A stretch of DNA of 42,586 nt from an uncultured Akkermansia sp. (GTDB lineage Bacteria; Verrucomicrobiota; Verrucomicrobiia; Verrucomicrobiales; Akkermansiaceae), in the NCBI GenBank assembly GCA_900548895.1, contig URLZ01000018.1, positions 1-42,586 on the forward strand, given 5' to 3'. This document shows positions 10,001-16,480 of this stretch, one piece after another. The stretch's first letter is position 1. Each line of letters begins with the position of its first letter. The position numbers and the translations under genes are program-made. The notes below the pieces were generated by a model. That model was not told the DNA's origin. It did no database searches and saw nothing but the letters and a program-made list of their open reading frames with translations.

Positions 10001-10692
10001 TGGAGAATCAAAGCGAGCCTGATGCGTTGCTGGATGAGGATCTCGAGTCGGATGCTCCGATCGATGAGGAGAGCGAGCCGGTAGCTCCGATGGATGAGCA
10101 GGGTGAGTCCTTCAGCAGTTCGGCGGCGGCTCTGGGCTGGCGAGAGCTGCTCATGCGCCTTTGTGAGGATACGGCGCTGAGTCATTCGCTCATCGATCTG
10201 GAGCCTCAGCAGATGACGCCCGGACAGGCTCTGGCGGTCTCGCTGGCCCGTGAGATTATCCTCACGCACAGCGGTAGCGATGCCGAGGCGCCGGAGCGGC
10301 TGCGGCAGCTGGCCCGCCGCATTCGCCTCAACCCGTCGCTGCGGCGCCAGCTCGCGACGGCGCTCTTCGAGAGCTTGGACCGCCAGCGGCTGGGGCTCGG
10401 CTCGCGCCGCCCGGTCGCGCGTCTGCACGCCATCTCGGTGACGGAGACGGAGCCTGACGTGGCTCCCGAGGCGGCACCTGATGGGACACCCGAGGTGACA
10501 TCAGGCTCGGAGGAGGCGTCCCGCGAGGAGCCCAGCGAGATGTCCGGAGAGAGCCGTCAAGATCCGACCGGGGAGATGTCACGCGAGATGTCCTCGGAGA
10601 CGTCCTCGGAGACGTCGGGCAGGCGGGATGAGGCTGCACCGAACGCTGCGCGGGCATCGGCTGAAGAGTTGCAGGGAGGTGAAAGTTCATGA
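4069..10692 (+). CDS. Giant 2207-residue virion/polyvalent-like protein of unknown function
   Basis: I recognise no enzymatic domain. Layout: residues 1-340 are Ala/Gly/Ser/Pro low complexity and include six VPGAG units (290-319). From about 345 there is a helical, Arg/Glu/Leu-rich body reaching about 1980. It contains a Gly/Ala-rich hydrophobic patch at 682-745 and another around 831-846 that could insert into a membrane. An acidic tail (about 1985-2030) precedes a final folded stretch, and the last 80 residues are Ser/Glu/Met-rich with short repeats. Large size, a disordered N-terminus, membrane-active patches and a position between an ejection-like protein and a terminase suggest an internal virion or 'polyvalent' protein that enters the cell with DNA. 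This is inference. ATGA overlaps at both ends place it in one operon. The frame is intact over 6.6 kb, with codon use like its neighbours, so it is not an obvious pseudogene. Confidence 0.7.
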   Translation: MKPYRDDRSEAAATEPSSGQTGRAADAVAAKEKTRRRAPADAGAAPSSRRASEVSAPAAEAMLTDPSLAADLATASASVPAEPVPEFAERPAPVARVRGGGAGAASAFSPAGESVAAGSAAAEAVNREVSRGGEASGEPGPAAASRAEASRSSVSRASASGSASEGVSASSELPASTATADSGDAASFGAAGVAGAGAEGGSGVAGEAAMPGAVASGAAVGMPAGALAAAPTGASGAPGQSGGFAPTAAAVGLPGAAGREAFGASPQAFSAGGGGVAAPDFVPGAVPGSVPGAGVPGAGVPGAGVPGAGVPGAGVPGAGGLLQGAVPPEAAAPLSGNGERSLRHSGLFLRSEQSDRYWKRVLVGDLRRVPEEVRRRAGADEPELDEEERRYRLAGAINRSWVSDHGEYSREYITENWGRMRAELARRLGVVDDEEELFRAISLRSDEDPLRRMARDLFEGAYAAGLEGQEAFDPGASLQQLQAPQQQAARLIVFEGLTAGQAQRERYLPLAQRVADGLRAYDAAESQLFSAPDVVASLPALSEAAGQLAEMPQQERYLVYHLAAGLRPTGQAGQASGAEGTEDEGLGSAMLRAVRRGSVNLGVGAAQALGQFSSSLVRHLGENLDDSLGTDMAGGAEVLDRHLVVHDELRRLAQHEVYPLGQAAGASRVEQYLIDAAQATPSSVLAFCSGAGFAGLTLSGVGEAVAEARSRAPMGDRDLQLAAGVIAGTIQAGIYAGLGKLGSQALEQSVASLVRAGGSGVKGYSAAALRSLSHLTGESVRLLLAGKAAMATDLATQELAARVDGTASNIDWRAFGDNLTDIEANMRESAMLLPYLLIASGRVALRHFRSREQVLGDGSALLDWGLSEKEREAVMRETDLDVQGERLREALRKSPRWSSPDFPEEAMRSLLLLNTDYFRGFSEPKVVRDFLRLPAESSGVKREEFPALREGDKDAEDRVLKRPWARPELLQRSERLSRVLPIWDAWWSKSHLLSSSDTSPRSQNRRIREETFGRRLRYAFELRNPSAVMQDRLEMSGAYAPHAEEERRLVIADRFAEIQDLSYQFLLNSYTLDSMLRTPEAISSLVKRSERMRQSLLGGVAQMVLGLASGKSRQEVLKDFAGSFNYYYKRRSFQISAPQWMREAKANHLRHLDRLLEPANRGVLDDVPNEVLQAVRVLAGLEACGTALFDLLPLSPGFMTALSRGMTPMQAYGHLLGRELQLDEKQRLALPEDARFDEASAQDISEYTERNRELYERYRGLTGRGLESSEGEDGQTYWRVLRPNGRYTHWHAQPEQAINELAAQSSLSFMLYNTSPRRLLQEGAVRRALDLSSWLPVRPHEYSAYDRLCSIALDELSRFWQGSALRMQPGMEVKRLRYRFRIGARNLGISPILKPRGAPGSGYEVDAFSVATPLGMIQARLHAFWRRQLGSEAVDAQQAGRLLVASGVLREDQVQRILRAARPSMRERRQGALSPDKVERRNARLARHLAKLSLHYMLSQLDTMTLPEPVREWLALSPFCTLPLEVRRNMKSVKKETSVPISNGAPLLLRWANRRSMLRMQRYAGAADKVRSFLAAPSVFADRLPKLLKRSLGMDPTANLEQAWCFHLSGAQTQYNTDQSCLNLLTEPVEAWRLLAPEQKAEMLEDIELPAERGFDATLPPTGAAGSVSALDAAGTSAADESGAGAAAWEQRLRELDAVLREHPELHRFSLLPDRSSVVVELQPIEYEEPSRQEVLPAWQSGSIGGASVPFRMLNRTVPREDYRVGNVAALPADLAADARTLPALRTLDVLRSYVVSLPFATEQGIWWKGKRYGGFDGEMPTEIYENWKDRPVLQGLLEMFARIDDVLAASGEERMDVCGVQLLPMGERPDTRPWSLVSLYRDPAHPEMLYRLMPGEPDSPGVPMRRPYIVNSYHGAYLQKKHRKHVYEMDDFCYGMVPLNLFRPFEPRNYNEKHMEAWKREAVEYTIDGILARAESMENQSEPDALLDEDLESDAPIDEESEPVAPMDEQGESFSSSAAALGWRELLMRLCEDTALSHSLIDLEPQQMTPGQALAVSLAREIILTHSGSDAEAPERLRQLARRIRLNPSLRRQLATALFESLDRQRLGLGSRRPVARLHAISVTETEPDVAPEAAPDGTPEVTSGSEEASREEPSEMSGESRQDPTGEMSREMSSETSSETSGRRDEAAPNAARASAEELQGGESS
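4936..5025 (+). repeat. 15-bp minisatellite encoding VPGAG x6 (elastin-like)
   Basis: Six tandem copies of GTTCCCGGTGCGGGC. The first (4936-4950) differs by one base and the other five are identical. The unit is in frame and encodes VPGAG, an instance of the elastin-like pentapeptide VPGXG. Near identity at DNA level implies recent expansion, and copy-number change keeps the frame. Confidence 0.95.
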
Positions 10693-12287
10693 ATGATTCC
10701 CCTCCTAGCCTGCGCGGGCGCCTCGATGACCCCCTCTGGCGCCTGCAGAATCTCTACTGGATTGAGGACAAGGCCGGGCGCATGCGGCGCTTTCGCCTCA
10801 ACGAGGCTCAGCGACGCCTGCACCGAGGACTCTGGTTCCGCAACGCCGTGCTCAAGGCGCGCCAGTTGGGGATCTCGACCTACGTGGCGCTGCTGATGCT
10901 CGATCGCTGCCTCTTCACGCCGAACTTTCATGCGGGCATTATCGACAAAACGCTGCCGGATGCCGAGCAGAAGCTGGAGAAGTTGCGCTTCGCCTGGGAG
11001 CACCTCGACTATGAGCCTCCTCAAGCGGAGGCGGGCGAGCGTGCGCTCGCCTGCCTCGGTGCCATGATCAAGCAGCGCAGCGGGCAGATGAAATCGGGCA
11101 GTTGCCGCCCGCTCAGCGATGCGCGCACGCGCCTGGCCTTCGCCAACGGCAGCGACGTCCGCCTTGGCACCACGCTGCGCGGTGGCACGCTGCAAATGCT
11201 GCACGTCTCGGAGCTCGCGCACGTCTCGGTGCACGCTCCCTGGCGCGCTCGAGAGATCCGAACCGGCGCCATCAACACGGTGGCGGCTGACGGTACGATC
11301 ATTCTTGAGAGCACGCATGAGGGCGGGCGCTACGGGGTGAACTACGAGATGATGCAGCAGGCGATGGAGAACAGCGCGCGCGGCGAGCTCTTGCCGCTCG
11401 ACTTCCGCTTCTTTTTCTTCAGCTGGTTTGACAATCCCGAGTACGCGCTGCCGGGCCGCGCCCACTGGAGTGACAGCCTGGCCGACTACTTCGAGAAGAT
11501 CGAGCAGGCGGGCACGACGCTGAGCACGGCGCAGAAGCTCTGGTACTCGCGCATGGAGCGGACGATGGGCGCCGCCATGCGGCAGGAGTATCCCTCGACG
11601 CCCGAGGAGGCCTTCAGCACGGGCAATGACGGCGCCATCTACGGCACTCAGATAGCGCTGCTGCGCGAGCAGGGGCGCATCGGGGCCGACTTCAGCTTCC
11701 GCTCCGATGAACCGCTGTACACGGCCTGGGACCTCGGTCTGAGCGACTACACGGCCATCTGGCTCGTTCAGCAATACGGCGGGCAGGTGTACTGGCTGGA
11801 TCACTACGCGGCCAACCAGCTGCCGGTGGAGCATTATGCGGGCAAAATTCACGAGTGGGAGCAGGCTTTCGGCCCCGTGGCCGCCCACTTTCTGCCGCAC
11901 GATGCCGCTCACCGAGATCCGCACGGGCAGTCCTACGTCGAGAGTCTCGCCGCGCTGGGCATCGAGGCGGTGCGCGTCGTGCCGCGCACGCCCGACATCT
12001 GGAGGGGCATCAACGCCCTGCGCGGGCTGCTGTCGCGCAGTTGGTTTCACCGCCGCACCCTGCTGTCGCGCGTCAACCTGTGCGGGGAGCAGGAGCCCTC
12101 GGGCCTCAGCTGTCTGGAGCGCTACCGCAGCGCCCCGGCGGGGGCTTCGGGCTCACTTCGCGATGCTCCCCTGCACGACGCCTGCTCGCACAGCGCCGAT
12201 GCTGCGCGCATGTTTGCCGAGGCGCTCAGCCACGGCATGGTATCGCCGGTGCAGCTGAGGCGCTCCGCCCGCCGAGCGCTGATGTGA
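10689..12287 (+). CDS. terL: Phage terminase large subunit (ATPase-nuclease)
   Basis: A 532-residue DNA-packaging motor. The N-terminal ATPase has the terminase-style Walker A KARQLGIST (residues 56-64), a Walker B-region segment LHVSELAHV, and the coupling motif ESTHEGG preceded by AREIRTGAINTV. The C-terminal RNase H-like nuclease shows AWDLGLSDYTAIW (D348, D353), an HDAAHRD segment with D405, and HSADAARM with D504, so the acidic residues look intact. It starts at an ATG overlapping the previous stop (ATGA) behind a strong GGGAGGTG ribosome binding site, in contrast to the SD-less host genes around it. No small terminase, portal or capsid gene is adjacent, and here terL comes last, whereas phage maps usually put it before the virion genes. 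Confidence 0.88.
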   Translation: MNDSPPSLRGRLDDPLWRLQNLYWIEDKAGRMRRFRLNEAQRRLHRGLWFRNAVLKARQLGISTYVALLMLDRCLFTPNFHAGIIDKTLPDAEQKLEKLRFAWEHLDYEPPQAEAGERALACLGAMIKQRSGQMKSGSCRPLSDARTRLAFANGSDVRLGTTLRGGTLQMLHVSELAHVSVHAPWRAREIRTGAINTVAADGTIILESTHEGGRYGVNYEMMQQAMENSARGELLPLDFRFFFFSWFDNPEYALPGRAHWSDSLADYFEKIEQAGTTLSTAQKLWYSRMERTMGAAMRQEYPSTPEEAFSTGNDGAIYGTQIALLREQGRIGADFSFRSDEPLYTAWDLGLSDYTAIWLVQQYGGQVYWLDHYAANQLPVEHYAGKIHEWEQAFGPVAAHFLPHDAAHRDPHGQSYVESLAALGIEAVRVVPRTPDIWRGINALRGLLSRSWFHRRTLLSRVNLCGEQEPSGLSCLERYRSAPAGASGSLRDAPLHDACSHSADAARMFAEALSHGMVSPVQLRRSARRALM

Positions 12288-12288
12288 G

Positions 12289-12309
12289 CCGGACTTTTCG
12301 CGAGTCCGG
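12289..12309 (+). terminator. Hairpin after terL, weak terminator candidate
   Basis: A 7-bp perfect stem CCGGACT/AGTCCGG with a 7-nt loop, 2 nt after the terL stop. There is no T tract, so it may be a 3' end stabiliser or a factor-dependent end. Confidence 0.35.
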
Positions 12310-12352
12310 AGGCGCTCATCCGTCTACGGTTCAGAGCACCGCTGCGTTCGGC

Positions 12353-12395
12353 AAAAAAAAGGCAGCACCCCGCGTCGCGACAGGCGGGGTGCTGC
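12353..12395 (-). terminator. Intrinsic terminator of the TIGR04073-like gene
   Basis: A perfect 12-bp stem (12362-12373 with 12384-12395), 10-nt loop, followed on the minus strand by eight T (12360-12353). It lies 30 nt after the minus-strand gene's stop and also fences that gene off from the convergent cassette. Confidence 0.88.
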
Positions 12396-12425
12396 ACTTG
12401 AAAATATCCGGCGCGGGGCTCGGGA

Positions 12426-12857
12426 TCAGTCCGCCTGCGTGCGGCTGTAGTTGTACTTGCTCTGGAAGCCGAGCTCCTCGGGGAATTCGGAGAAGCCGGA
12501 CCAGACGTTGTACTCCTTGAGCCCGCTGCGGCCGCAGCTGCCCTGATAGGGCGGGCGGTAGGTGCACTTGTAGGTCGGAGCCCAGAAGGTCACCAGCTCG
12601 TAGAAGCCGTAGCCGATGCGCGTGAAGGTGCGTGCAATGCCGTCCACAATACCGACGGAGAAGCCCGCGTAGTCACCCTCCGCGGAGTTCCAGCGGATCA
12701 TCGTCACGGGGATTTCTTCAACGGCATAGAGGATGTTGCCGATGGCTCGGCCGAGCTTGCGGGTCGCCGTGTACTCGGAGGCGGGAGGCGCCTGAATGTC
12801 GGCGTAAACCGAGCCCGCTACGGCAAAGAGGAGTGTTGTAAGGAGTAAGCGCTTCAT
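12426..12857 (-). CDS. TIGR04073-like exosortase system-associated secreted protein
   Basis: 143 residues with a clear signal peptide (MKRLLLTTLLFAVAGSVYA, cleavage after residue 19). The mature protein has the arrangement I associate with TIGR04073: RKLGRAIGNILYAVEEIP, then a Gly-rich stretch GFSVGIVDGIARTFTRIG, then GFYELVTFWAP. That family is found mainly in Verrucomicrobiota/Planctomycetota genomes with exosortase (PEP-CTERM) sorting, and its function is unknown. Two cysteines near residues 98 and 108 could form a disulfide. A weak GGTG lies a few bases before the ATG and a possible TAATAT -10 is 18 nt upstream. The gene is convergent with terL and has its own terminator. The family call rests on remembered motifs. 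Confidence 0.65.
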   Translation of the reverse strand: MKRLLLTTLLFAVAGSVYADIQAPPASEYTATRKLGRAIGNILYAVEEIPVTMIRWNSAEGDYAGFSVGIVDGIARTFTRIGYGFYELVTFWAPTYKCTYRPPYQGSCGRSGLKEYNVWSGFSEFPEELGFQSKYNYSRTQAD

Positions 12858-12923
12858 GACATCACCAGTCTTACCATATTAGCCTCGTTCTGGCAAGTGA
12901 AAAAGTCAATGCCCGAGCGACTT

Positions 12924-14180
12924 TTACGCTTCCCCGAGCAGGGACTCGGGCAGCGGCGTGTGAATTTCCTCATCCGTGAGGTAACAGCCCGGGTCAGAGC
13001 CGTACCAGTTGCCGTTGGCGAAGGCCGCGCGGGTGCGGAAGCCGCCGCCGCAGAGGCCGAAGTGCACGCAGCCGGCGCAGCGCCCGCTGAGGAGCTTCTG
13101 GCGCTCGGCCGGGTCCTCGCTGCCTCGCAGCTCGCGCAGCGTGGCAGCCGAAGGAGCGAGCGATGCTTCCCAGACCTCGGAGAACTTCTGCGTCTTGACA
13201 TTGCCGAGGGTGACGCCCTGCCAGAACTGGTCGGGGTGGATGTTGCCCTGAGTGTCGATGTTGGCGATGCCTCGGCCGGAGCTGTTGGCGCCGCCGCCGT
13301 TCCAGCGCAGCAGGCGCAGCGTTTCCGCCGCCAGCGGCGAGCCCTCGCGGAGCTGGCGCAGCAGCAGGTAGATGCCGTCGGCGGGCTGCGTCACCGTGAG
13401 CAGCTCGCGCGGCTGCCCCTCGGCCTGCCACTTCTCCGTGCGAGCGATGAGCATGTCGATGGCCGCGCGCGCCTCCTCGGGCTTCAGGCTCGCGACATCC
13501 ACGCCGCGGCCCGTCGGCACGAGGTGGTAGAAGCAGACGCGGCGAATATTGTGCTCCTCGATGAAGTCGAGGATCTCACTCATGCTTCGGACGTTGTTGC
13601 GAGTGAGCGTCAGGCGAAGCCCCGTCTTCTGCCCCACTTCCTCACAGAGGCGGAAGCCGCGGATGGCTCCATCAAAGGCTCCGGGAACCCCGCGGAACTG
13701 ATCGTGAACGGCGCCGATGCCGTCCAGAGAAATGCCGACGTAGGCCACCCCCAGCTCCTTGAAGAGCGCGGCCATCTCGGGCGTGATGCGCGTGCCGTTC
13801 GTCGAGATGGTGACCTTGAGCCCGCGCTCCGTGGCGCGGCGCAGCAGGTCGGGCAGGCGCGGGTGCAGCAGGGGCTCGCCGCCCGAGAGCAGCAGGGCGC
13901 TGACGCGGTAGTCGGCCAGATCGTCAATCACGTTGCAGCACTGCTCCCAGTTCAGCTCGCCGGGGTAAATCTCGGCGTGCGAGTCAGCATAGCAGTGGAT
14001 GCAGCGCAGGTTGCAGGTGCGGGTAATGTTCCAGACGACGATGGGCTTGCGGGTGCGTGAGGACGTCGGCGTGCAGGCGGCCGTGCTGGCGTGGGGGTCG
14101 CGGGAACCGTGTCCGCTGCCGTAGCGCAGGTGGTCTGCCGGCTGTTCCAGACCGGTCCAGAGTCGGGTGATATTGATCAT
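12924..14180 (-). CDS. ahbC: AhbC-type radical SAM enzyme (12,18-didecarboxysiroheme deacetylase)
   Basis: 418 residues. In the alternative, siroheme-dependent haem pathway, AhbC removes the two acetate side chains of 12,18-didecarboxysiroheme to give Fe-coproporphyrin III. Evidence: the N-terminus MINITRLWTGLEQPADHLRYG has the family's short leader pattern. The radical SAM cluster motif is CNLRCIHC (C56, C60, C63), the GGEPL SAM motif follows, and the C-terminal cysteine-rich SPASM-like region contains CAGCVHFGLCGGG and a later Cys. The frame is open 25 codons further upstream, but family alignment favours the ATG at 14180. The leader just before it is pyrimidine-rich with no SD. It lies 126 nt downstream of ahbD on the same strand, so co-transcription is likely. 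ahbAB and siroheme genes are not in this window. Confidence 0.82.
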   Translation of the reverse strand: MINITRLWTGLEQPADHLRYGSGHGSRDPHASTAACTPTSSRTRKPIVVWNITRTCNLRCIHCYADSHAEIYPGELNWEQCCNVIDDLADYRVSALLLSGGEPLLHPRLPDLLRRATERGLKVTISTNGTRITPEMAALFKELGVAYVGISLDGIGAVHDQFRGVPGAFDGAIRGFRLCEEVGQKTGLRLTLTRNNVRSMSEILDFIEEHNIRRVCFYHLVPTGRGVDVASLKPEEARAAIDMLIARTEKWQAEGQPRELLTVTQPADGIYLLLRQLREGSPLAAETLRLLRWNGGGANSSGRGIANIDTQGNIHPDQFWQGVTLGNVKTQKFSEVWEASLAPSAATLRELRGSEDPAERQKLLSGRCAGCVHFGLCGGGFRTRAAFANGNWYGSDPGCYLTDEEIHTPLPESLLGEA

Positions 14181-14306
14181 GGTGAAGGGGAAAGTCAGTG
14201 CGTTGTGTTGCTGAGAAAAGTCGGGTGCCCGGTGGGGAAAAACGGAGAACTGCAAAGATGCGGGCTCTGCGGATTTTCGGGGGGGGCTGCGTCAGGTCGA
14301 TGCGCT

Positions 14307-15404
14307 TCAGGAGGTCGCGCAGGCTGTCGAACTGCCTTCGGCGCCGTCGCGGCGCAGCGCAGCCGGGATGTAGCTGCAGAGCGGCTCGCAGGCCATCATG
14401 TCACCGGTCAGGCCGTAGGCGCGCGCTCGCGAGCCGCCGCAGACGTGGCGGTACTCGCAGGCCCCGCACTTGCCGCCCAGCGCATCGTCGTCGCGCAGAC
14501 GCACGAAGATGGGGTGCGTGCGGTAGACGGTCGCCAGATCATCGGTGCGCACATTGCCGGCCGTCAGCGGCAAGAAGCCGCTGGGCTGAATCTCGCCGAT
14601 GTGCGAGATGAACAGCACGCCCTTGCCGTCGCGCGTCTTGGCGAGGTGGCGGGGCGGCACGCCGGTGCGGCGCGCGGCAGCGAGCAGGGTGCGGCGGTAG
14701 TGGTGCCCCTCCGTCGTCTTGACGGCGAAGGGCAGCTCGTGTCGCAGGCTCTCCAAGCGATTCCAGAGAGCTTCAAGCTCGTCGGCCGTGGGCAGATCAT
14801 CAGCCGTGGCGCGCCCCGTGGGCACAAGGACGAACACACTCCAGACATCCGGGTGAATCTGCTTCATCAGCTCGATGAAATCGTCCATCTGATCCAGCGT
14901 CGAGTGCGCCACTGTCGTATTGATCTGCAGCTCAATGCCGGCCTCGCGGGCCATGCGCGCGGCCTCGAGCGTGCGCTCAAAGGTGTGCGGCACCCCGCGG
15001 AAGGCGTCGTGGCGCTCGCGTGTGGCGCCGTCGAGGCTGAGGCTGAGGCTCTGCACGCCCGCGCGGCGCAGGCGCGCAAAATCCGTCTTGAGCAGGCGCG
15101 GCGTCGCCGCCGGGCTGAGGGCCACGCGCTGGCCCTGCGAGGCCGCCCGCTCGATGATATCGTAGATATCGCGACGCATCATGGGGTCGCCGCCCGTCAG
15201 CACGAGCATCGGCGGCGCCAGTTTCACAATCTCATCCACCAGCCGCAGTGCCTCCTCAGCGCTCAGCTCAGCCGGATTCGGTCTGGGCTGCGCAACGGCG
15301 CGGCAGTGGCGGCAGGCGAGGGCGCAGGCGCGCGTCAGTTCCCAGAAGAGAATGAAGGGGCGCTCTGCGTAGTCGATGGAGGGGAAGGAGGGGTGCGTAG
15401 CCAC
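14307..15404 (-). CDS. ahbD: AhbD-type radical SAM haem synthase (Fe-coproporphyrin decarboxylase)
   Basis: 365 residues. AhbD oxidatively decarboxylates the two propionates of Fe-coproporphyrin III to vinyls, making haem b. The N-terminus RPFILFWELTRACALACRHC carries the CxxxCxxC cluster ligands (C27, C31, C34), followed by LTGGDPMMR as the SAM-binding GGD variant. The C-terminal auxiliary cluster region has CGACEYRHVCGGSRARAYG and a final Cys in EPLC, all typical of AhbD. The start is GTG at 15404, 9 nt after a good promoter, so a leaderless GTG message is predicted. Related maturases (tungsten-cofactor or PqqE-like) share this architecture, but adjacency to an AhbC-like enzyme makes the haem role the best reading. 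Confidence 0.83.
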   Translation of the reverse strand: MATHPSFPSIDYAERPFILFWELTRACALACRHCRAVAQPRPNPAELSAEEALRLVDEIVKLAPPMLVLTGGDPMMRRDIYDIIERAASQGQRVALSPAATPRLLKTDFARLRRAGVQSLSLSLDGATRERHDAFRGVPHTFERTLEAARMAREAGIELQINTTVAHSTLDQMDDFIELMKQIHPDVWSVFVLVPTGRATADDLPTADELEALWNRLESLRHELPFAVKTTEGHHYRRTLLAAARRTGVPPRHLAKTRDGKGVLFISHIGEIQPSGFLPLTAGNVRTDDLATVYRTHPIFVRLRDDDALGGKCGACEYRHVCGGSRARAYGLTGDMMACEPLCSYIPAALRRDGAEGSSTACATS

Positions 15405-15413
15405 GGTGCGGGC

Positions 15414-15442
15414 ATTGTACCCGCCTCACCCCGCCTTGGCAA
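15414..15442 (-). promoter_or_regulatory. ahbD-ahbC promoter, leaderless spacing
   Basis: Minus strand TTGCCA (15442-15437), 17 bp, TACAAT (15419-15414), then 9 nt to the GTG start of ahbD. Confidence 0.7.
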
Positions 15443-15784
15443 GCCCCTTTTTGAGTGATTCCAGATTCCGAGGCGCCGAGCGTCGGTGGATTTCGGGAAT
15501 CCGTGTGAGTGCCGCGCCCGGATGGCGGTGACTCCCGACTCTATCAAGCTGCGGCCCGAGTGCGTGCGGAGGCACCCGCTGACGCTTCACTCTCTCTCGT
15601 TCAATCCTCGGCTGAGGGGGCGTATCTGAAGGGACTCGGTGCGTGGCTTGACCGGGAGTCCGGAGAGGGGCTGAGCTGGGGAACTTGGGGGGAGCTTGGA
15701 GAGGCCTCGCGTCTCCGGCCGAGGCCCTTTCGGTGATTTTTTTGTGTTTGTCGCGCCTTTGTTGATTCTTTGGCGATAAAATTC
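15443..15784. other. Intergenic region between ahbD and rpsU
   Basis: No protein-coding gene is seen between the divergent ahbD and rpsU promoters. It holds the plus-strand terminator-like element at 15703-15743, which has no obvious upstream gene. Confidence 0.4.
15703..15743 (+). terminator. Orphan terminator-like hairpin
   Basis: A 7-bp stem GGCCTCG/CGAGGCC (15703-15709, 15720-15726), then a seven-T run at 15737-15743 starting 10 nt after the stem. The distance to the T run weakens the call. No plus-strand gene ends upstream, so it could close a small RNA or be chance. Confidence 0.3.
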
Positions 15785-15813
15785 TTGACAGCCCTGATGT
15801 GCTGTGCTATCCT
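15785..15813 (+). promoter_or_regulatory. rpsU promoter
   Basis: Perfect TTGACA (15785-15790), 17 bp, TATCCT (15808-15813). The downstream bases GCCGTCCCG (15814-15822) recur almost unchanged at the rpsP promoter. A leader of about 37 nt is predicted, with an AACAACCA element at 15839-15846 and no Shine-Dalgarno sequence. Confidence 0.8.
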
Positions 15814-15856
15814 GCCGTCCCGTTCCCGGACAAAGTTTAACAACCATACCAATATC

Positions 15857-16099
15857 ATGCGTTCCGTCACTGTACGTAAAGGAGAACCGATTGATCGCGC
15901 CCTGAAGCGCCTGAAGACCAAGCTCGACACCGAGGGCATCCTCGAGGAGATGCGCCGCCGTCGTGCGTTTGAGAGCCCCATGGATGAGAAGCGTCGCAAG
16001 GCTCGCTCCGCCAACAAGCGCAACAGCGTCAAGTGGCGCTTCACGAACAAGGAAGAGATTCCGGCTGCTGCCGTGACCCCCGCCACCCCTGAGGCCTGA
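15857..16099 (+). CDS. rpsU: Ribosomal protein bS21
   Basis: An 80-residue small-subunit protein that sits near the 3' end of 16S rRNA. It shows the family pattern: MRSVTVRKGEPIDRALKRLK at the N-terminus, then EEMRRRRAFESP and a Lys/Arg-rich helix KRRKARSANKR. The usual length is about 64-80, and here a short Ala/Pro/Thr tail extends the C-terminus. The frame is open 29 codons further upstream but crosses the promoter, so the ATG at 15857 is the start. The leader is AT-rich and lacks SD, notable because bS21 helps position the anti-SD region of the ribosome. It is monocistronic, with a strong terminator. Confidence 0.95.
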   Translation: MRSVTVRKGEPIDRALKRLKTKLDTEGILEEMRRRRAFESPMDEKRRKARSANKRNSVKWRFTNKEEIPAAAVTPATPEA

Positions 16100-16127
16100 A
16101 TCCCTTTTGTTCGGGAAAATCTTCTGC

Positions 16128-16166
16128 GTAAGCCCGCCTGAGTCTCAGGCGGGCTTACGCTTTTTT
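16128..16166 (+). terminator. Intrinsic terminator of rpsU
   Basis: A perfect 15-bp inverted repeat (16128-16142 and 16144-16158, so the tip must open to form a loop), followed by six T at 16161-16166. Confidence 0.92.
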
Positions 16167-16444
16167 GTCGATGCGTGCATCGGTGCGCACGATTGACTTT
16201 TCTCGCCGCGGGCTCGTGTCTCGGCAGTGCCTTGCGCCGGGAAATGCCCTTAACTGTCGAGCTCTCTCGGCGGATGCGCCTTGTGGAGTCATGATTCAGC
16301 CCGATGGCGGCGGAGGACATGATGAAGGAGCGATGGCTCCGGCTCTCGTTTAGAGAGGGTGCGACGACTGACGGGGCTCAATCAGCCCGAGGAATGGCAG
16401 AAACGGCCCGCTGAAGAGCAAGACGCGCTTTTCCGTTTTTGGAC
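16167..16444. other. Intergenic region upstream of tmk, no gene seen
   Basis: No supported coding frame or RNA structure. Short ATG-initiated frames on both strands lack start signals and coding-like composition. Confidence 0.45.
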
Positions 16445-16473
16445 TTGCGGAGGGTTGGGGGCTGTGATAGGCT
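16445..16473 (+). promoter_or_regulatory. tmk promoter, leaderless spacing
   Basis: TTGCGG (16445-16450), 17 bp, TAGGCT (16468-16473), then 7 nt to the ATG at 16481. Confidence 0.55.
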
Positions 16474-16480
16474 ACGCCGC

